Positions 6,735-7,861 of a stretch of DNA of 7,861 bases are shown here, piece after piece (position 1 is the stretch's first letter; every line of letters begins with the position of its first letter). Origin of the DNA: Candidatus Aerophobota bacterium (GTDB taxonomy: Bacteria > Aerophobota > Aerophobia > Aerophobales > B3-G15). The translations under genes were made by a program, and so were the position numbers. The DNA is taken from NCBI GenBank assembly GCA_003648845.1, contig QMQA01000049.1, positions 1 through 7,861 on the forward strand. The letters are read 5' to 3'. The notes under the pieces are model-generated. The model was given only the letters and a program-made list of their open reading frames with translations, was not told where the DNA came from and made no database searches.

Positions 6735-7124
6735 TCAACTGCTCTGATTTTTTTCTACAATCTTTTCATATTCTGAGGAGGTGAGGAGTGAGTCAAGCTC
6801 TGAGGGCTCGAAAATCTTTACCTTTACCAGCCACCCTTCACCGTAAGGGTCCTTATTAACAAGAGAGGGGTCCTGATTTAACTTCTGATTAACCTCGAGT
6901 ATCTCTCCGCTGACAGGGGAAGGAACATCAAAGGCCGCTTTAACCGATTCCAGAGTGGAGAAAGATTCCTTTTGCACAATCTTTCTACCCTCGGAGGGAA
7001 GCTCAACATAAAGAATCTCCCCCATCTTTTCCTGCCCATACTGGGTGATACCTATCACTCCCACATCGTTTTCTACCTTAATCCACTGATGAGAATCAAG
7101 ATACCTCAACTCATCTGGATACAT
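6735..7124 (-). CDS. gcvH: Glycine cleavage system H protein (lipoyl carrier)
   Basis: This 129-residue protein is the normal size for GcvH, the lipoylated shuttle that carries the aminomethyl intermediate between the P, T and L proteins of glycine cleavage. The lipoyl site is K62 in TLESVKAAFDVPSPVSGEI (57-75). Other family marks are SHQWIKVEND near the N-terminus, GVIGITQYGQEKMGEILYVELP (22-43) and the NKDPYGEGWLVKVK block (90-103). The frame is open further upstream, but the ATG at 7124 starts at the conserved YPDELRYLDSHQW and has AAAGGAGT seven bases before it. Only four bases separate it from the stop of the upstream response regulator, so the two are probably co-translated. No gcvP, gcvT, lpd or lipoate ligase gene is visible. 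It may serve an unlinked glycine cleavage system or act as a lipoyl carrier of the GcvH-like LbpA kind used with Hdr-like complexes; I favour ordinary GcvH. Confidence 0.9.
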   Translation of the reverse strand: MYPDELRYLDSHQWIKVENDVGVIGITQYGQEKMGEILYVELPSEGRKIVQKESFSTLESVKAAFDVPSPVSGEILEVNQKLNQDPSLVNKDPYGEGWLVKVKIFEPSELDSLLTSSEYEKIVEKNQSS

Positions 7125-7128
7125 TATT

Positions 7129-7524
7129 TTACTCCTTTTGCACCTTTTGCAAAAGATTGTTAATCCGCGAAACAAGCTCTTTAGGGTCCACAGGTTTATC
7201 AATATAGTCTTCTGCTTCAAGTTCAAGTCCCTGAGCAACAGAATAAGAGGTTTGACCGAGTTTTTTCTTAAGCGCAGTCAGCATTATCACGGGAATCTTG
7301 TTATACTCAACAGAACTTTTTATTTCTTTACATACATCAAATCCACTTTTCTCTGGCATCATTATATCCAGAATTAAAAGATCAGGCTTAAAACTGTTTA
7401 ACTTATCAAGACACTGCCTCCCATCTGTAGCGGTAGCAACCTCAAAATTGTTCTCTTCCAGAATTATTCTGGTTCCCTCCAGAAAATCTTTATCATCATC
7501 CACCAGAAGTATCTTCTTCTTCAT
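7129..7524 (-). CDS. Single-domain response regulator (receiver only)
   Basis: This 131-residue protein is a complete CheY-type receiver and nothing else, so no DNA-binding or enzymatic output is attached. The acidic pocket is at D9-D11 (LLVDDDKD), the phosphoacceptor is D53 in LLILDIMMP, the switch threonine is T83 in VIMLTAL and the conserved lysine is K110 in YIDKPVDP. The loop between T83 and K110 is about five residues longer than in CheY (contains KLGQTSYSVAQGLELEAEDY). The frame opens earlier at a TTG (7545), but the ATG at 7524 has AAGGAGG seven bases upstream. It likely passes phosphate to a partner or acts by protein contact. The cognate kinase is not in the window. It sits 38 bases after a related receiver and four before gcvH. 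Confidence 0.92.
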   Translation of the reverse strand: MKKKILLVDDDKDFLEGTRIILEENNFEVATATDGRQCLDKLNSFKPDLLILDIMMPEKSGFDVCKEIKSSVEYNKIPVIMLTALKKKLGQTSYSVAQGLELEAEDYIDKPVDPKELVSRINNLLQKVQKE

Positions 7525-7562
7525 TATTTTGCCTCCTTCTGCCAAATTATGGTAGCTATCTT

Positions 7563-7861
7563 TCAGGATCTTTTTAAAATTTTTTCCACCCGGTGAATAA
7601 AATCTTTCGGATTAACAGGTTTCTCTATATAATCATCCACATCCAGAGAAAGACCTGTTTCAAGTTCGTATCTTCTTTCACTGGCTTGTTTTTTTACCGA
7701 AGTAAGAATTAAAATAGGCAGATTAGAGAATTGGACATCTTTTTTTAATCTCTTTATTACCTCGAACGCAGCCATTTTTGGCATTAAAAGATCAAGAATC
7801 AATAGATCCGGCACCCTGTCACCTACCTTCACAAAGACCCCCGCCCCCTTGGCTGCAAAAA
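7563..7861 (-). CDS. Response regulator receiver, 5' end beyond the window
   Basis: This is the C-terminal 98 residues of a receiver whose beginning lies past the right edge. The frame stays open to the last base, so the internal GTG at 7832 is unlikely to be the start: it would remove the acidic pocket. Visible are the phosphoacceptor aspartate in LLILDLLMP (codon 7791-7793), the threonine in LILTSVKK and the lysine in YIEKPVNPKDF. The long loop before the lysine matches its neighbour (QASERRYELETGLSLDVDDY), so the pair probably arose by duplication or belongs to one subfamily. The protein ends soon after the receiver, with no C-terminal output domain; whether anything precedes it cannot be seen. 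A short G-rich patch (complement of 7838-7848) stands out from the AT-rich surroundings. Confidence 0.85.
   Translation of the reverse strand, partial: FAAKGAGVFVKVGDRVPDLLILDLLMPKMAAFEVIKRLKKDVQFSNLPILILTSVKKQASERRYELETGLSLDVDDYIEKPVNPKDFIHRVEKILKRS

Noticed and set aside
7125..7238. Upstream extension of gcvH by 38 codons
   Set aside because: It would overlap the preceding response regulator almost entirely in another frame and adds nothing GcvH-like; the ATG at 7124 has a proper ribosome site.

Overview
The window suggests a diderm (Gram-negative-type) bacterium with moderately AT-rich DNA. The binding protein has a cleavable signal peptide with no lipobox cysteine, so it should be a free periplasmic protein. 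Start codons include TTG and GTG, and Shine-Dalgarno sites are mostly strong. The single-domain response regulators and the stand-alone GcvH would suit an anaerobic amino-acid-using organism, possibly from an uncultured lineage. That placement is inference, and I cannot name a phylum. There are no rRNA, tRNA, CRISPR or insertion-sequence genes.

Layout. Positions 1-255 hold no gene. They carry a palindrome, a hairpin-rich stretch ending in GTAGCCTGTCCCC and a T/C-rich tract, then a promoter for a GNAT acetyltransferase (265-777, +). A cytoplasmic M20-family metallopeptidase or deacylase (736-1818, -) converges on it and overlaps it by 42 bp. A short divergent control region (1819-1936) separates the peptidase from a four-gene ABC transporter operon, livG-livF-livH-livM (1937-5379, +). 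The operon ends in a strong hairpin terminator shaped to work on both strands. From the other side comes a minus-strand cluster: a truncated response regulator (runs off the right edge), a second response regulator, gcvH, and livJ, which encodes the transporter's likely binding protein (5411-6646).

How the genes fit together. LivJ would capture branched-chain or related amino acids in the periplasm, LivH/LivM form the membrane channel, and LivG/LivF supply ATP hydrolysis. The subunits are on opposite strands, with livJ tied to a cluster containing gcvH and two receiver-only proteins rather than to its own permease operon. GcvH carries the lipoyl arm of the glycine cleavage system, but no other gcv gene is visible. 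The M20 enzyme could hydrolyse peptides or acylated amino acids in the cytoplasm. The main proteins belong to well-known families. The less ordinary points are the split transporter locus, the receiver-receiver-GcvH-LivJ cluster, an unclaimed perfect Shine-Dalgarno sequence between gcvH and livJ, and the repeat-like element at the left edge. I found no clear evidence of a wholly new system.
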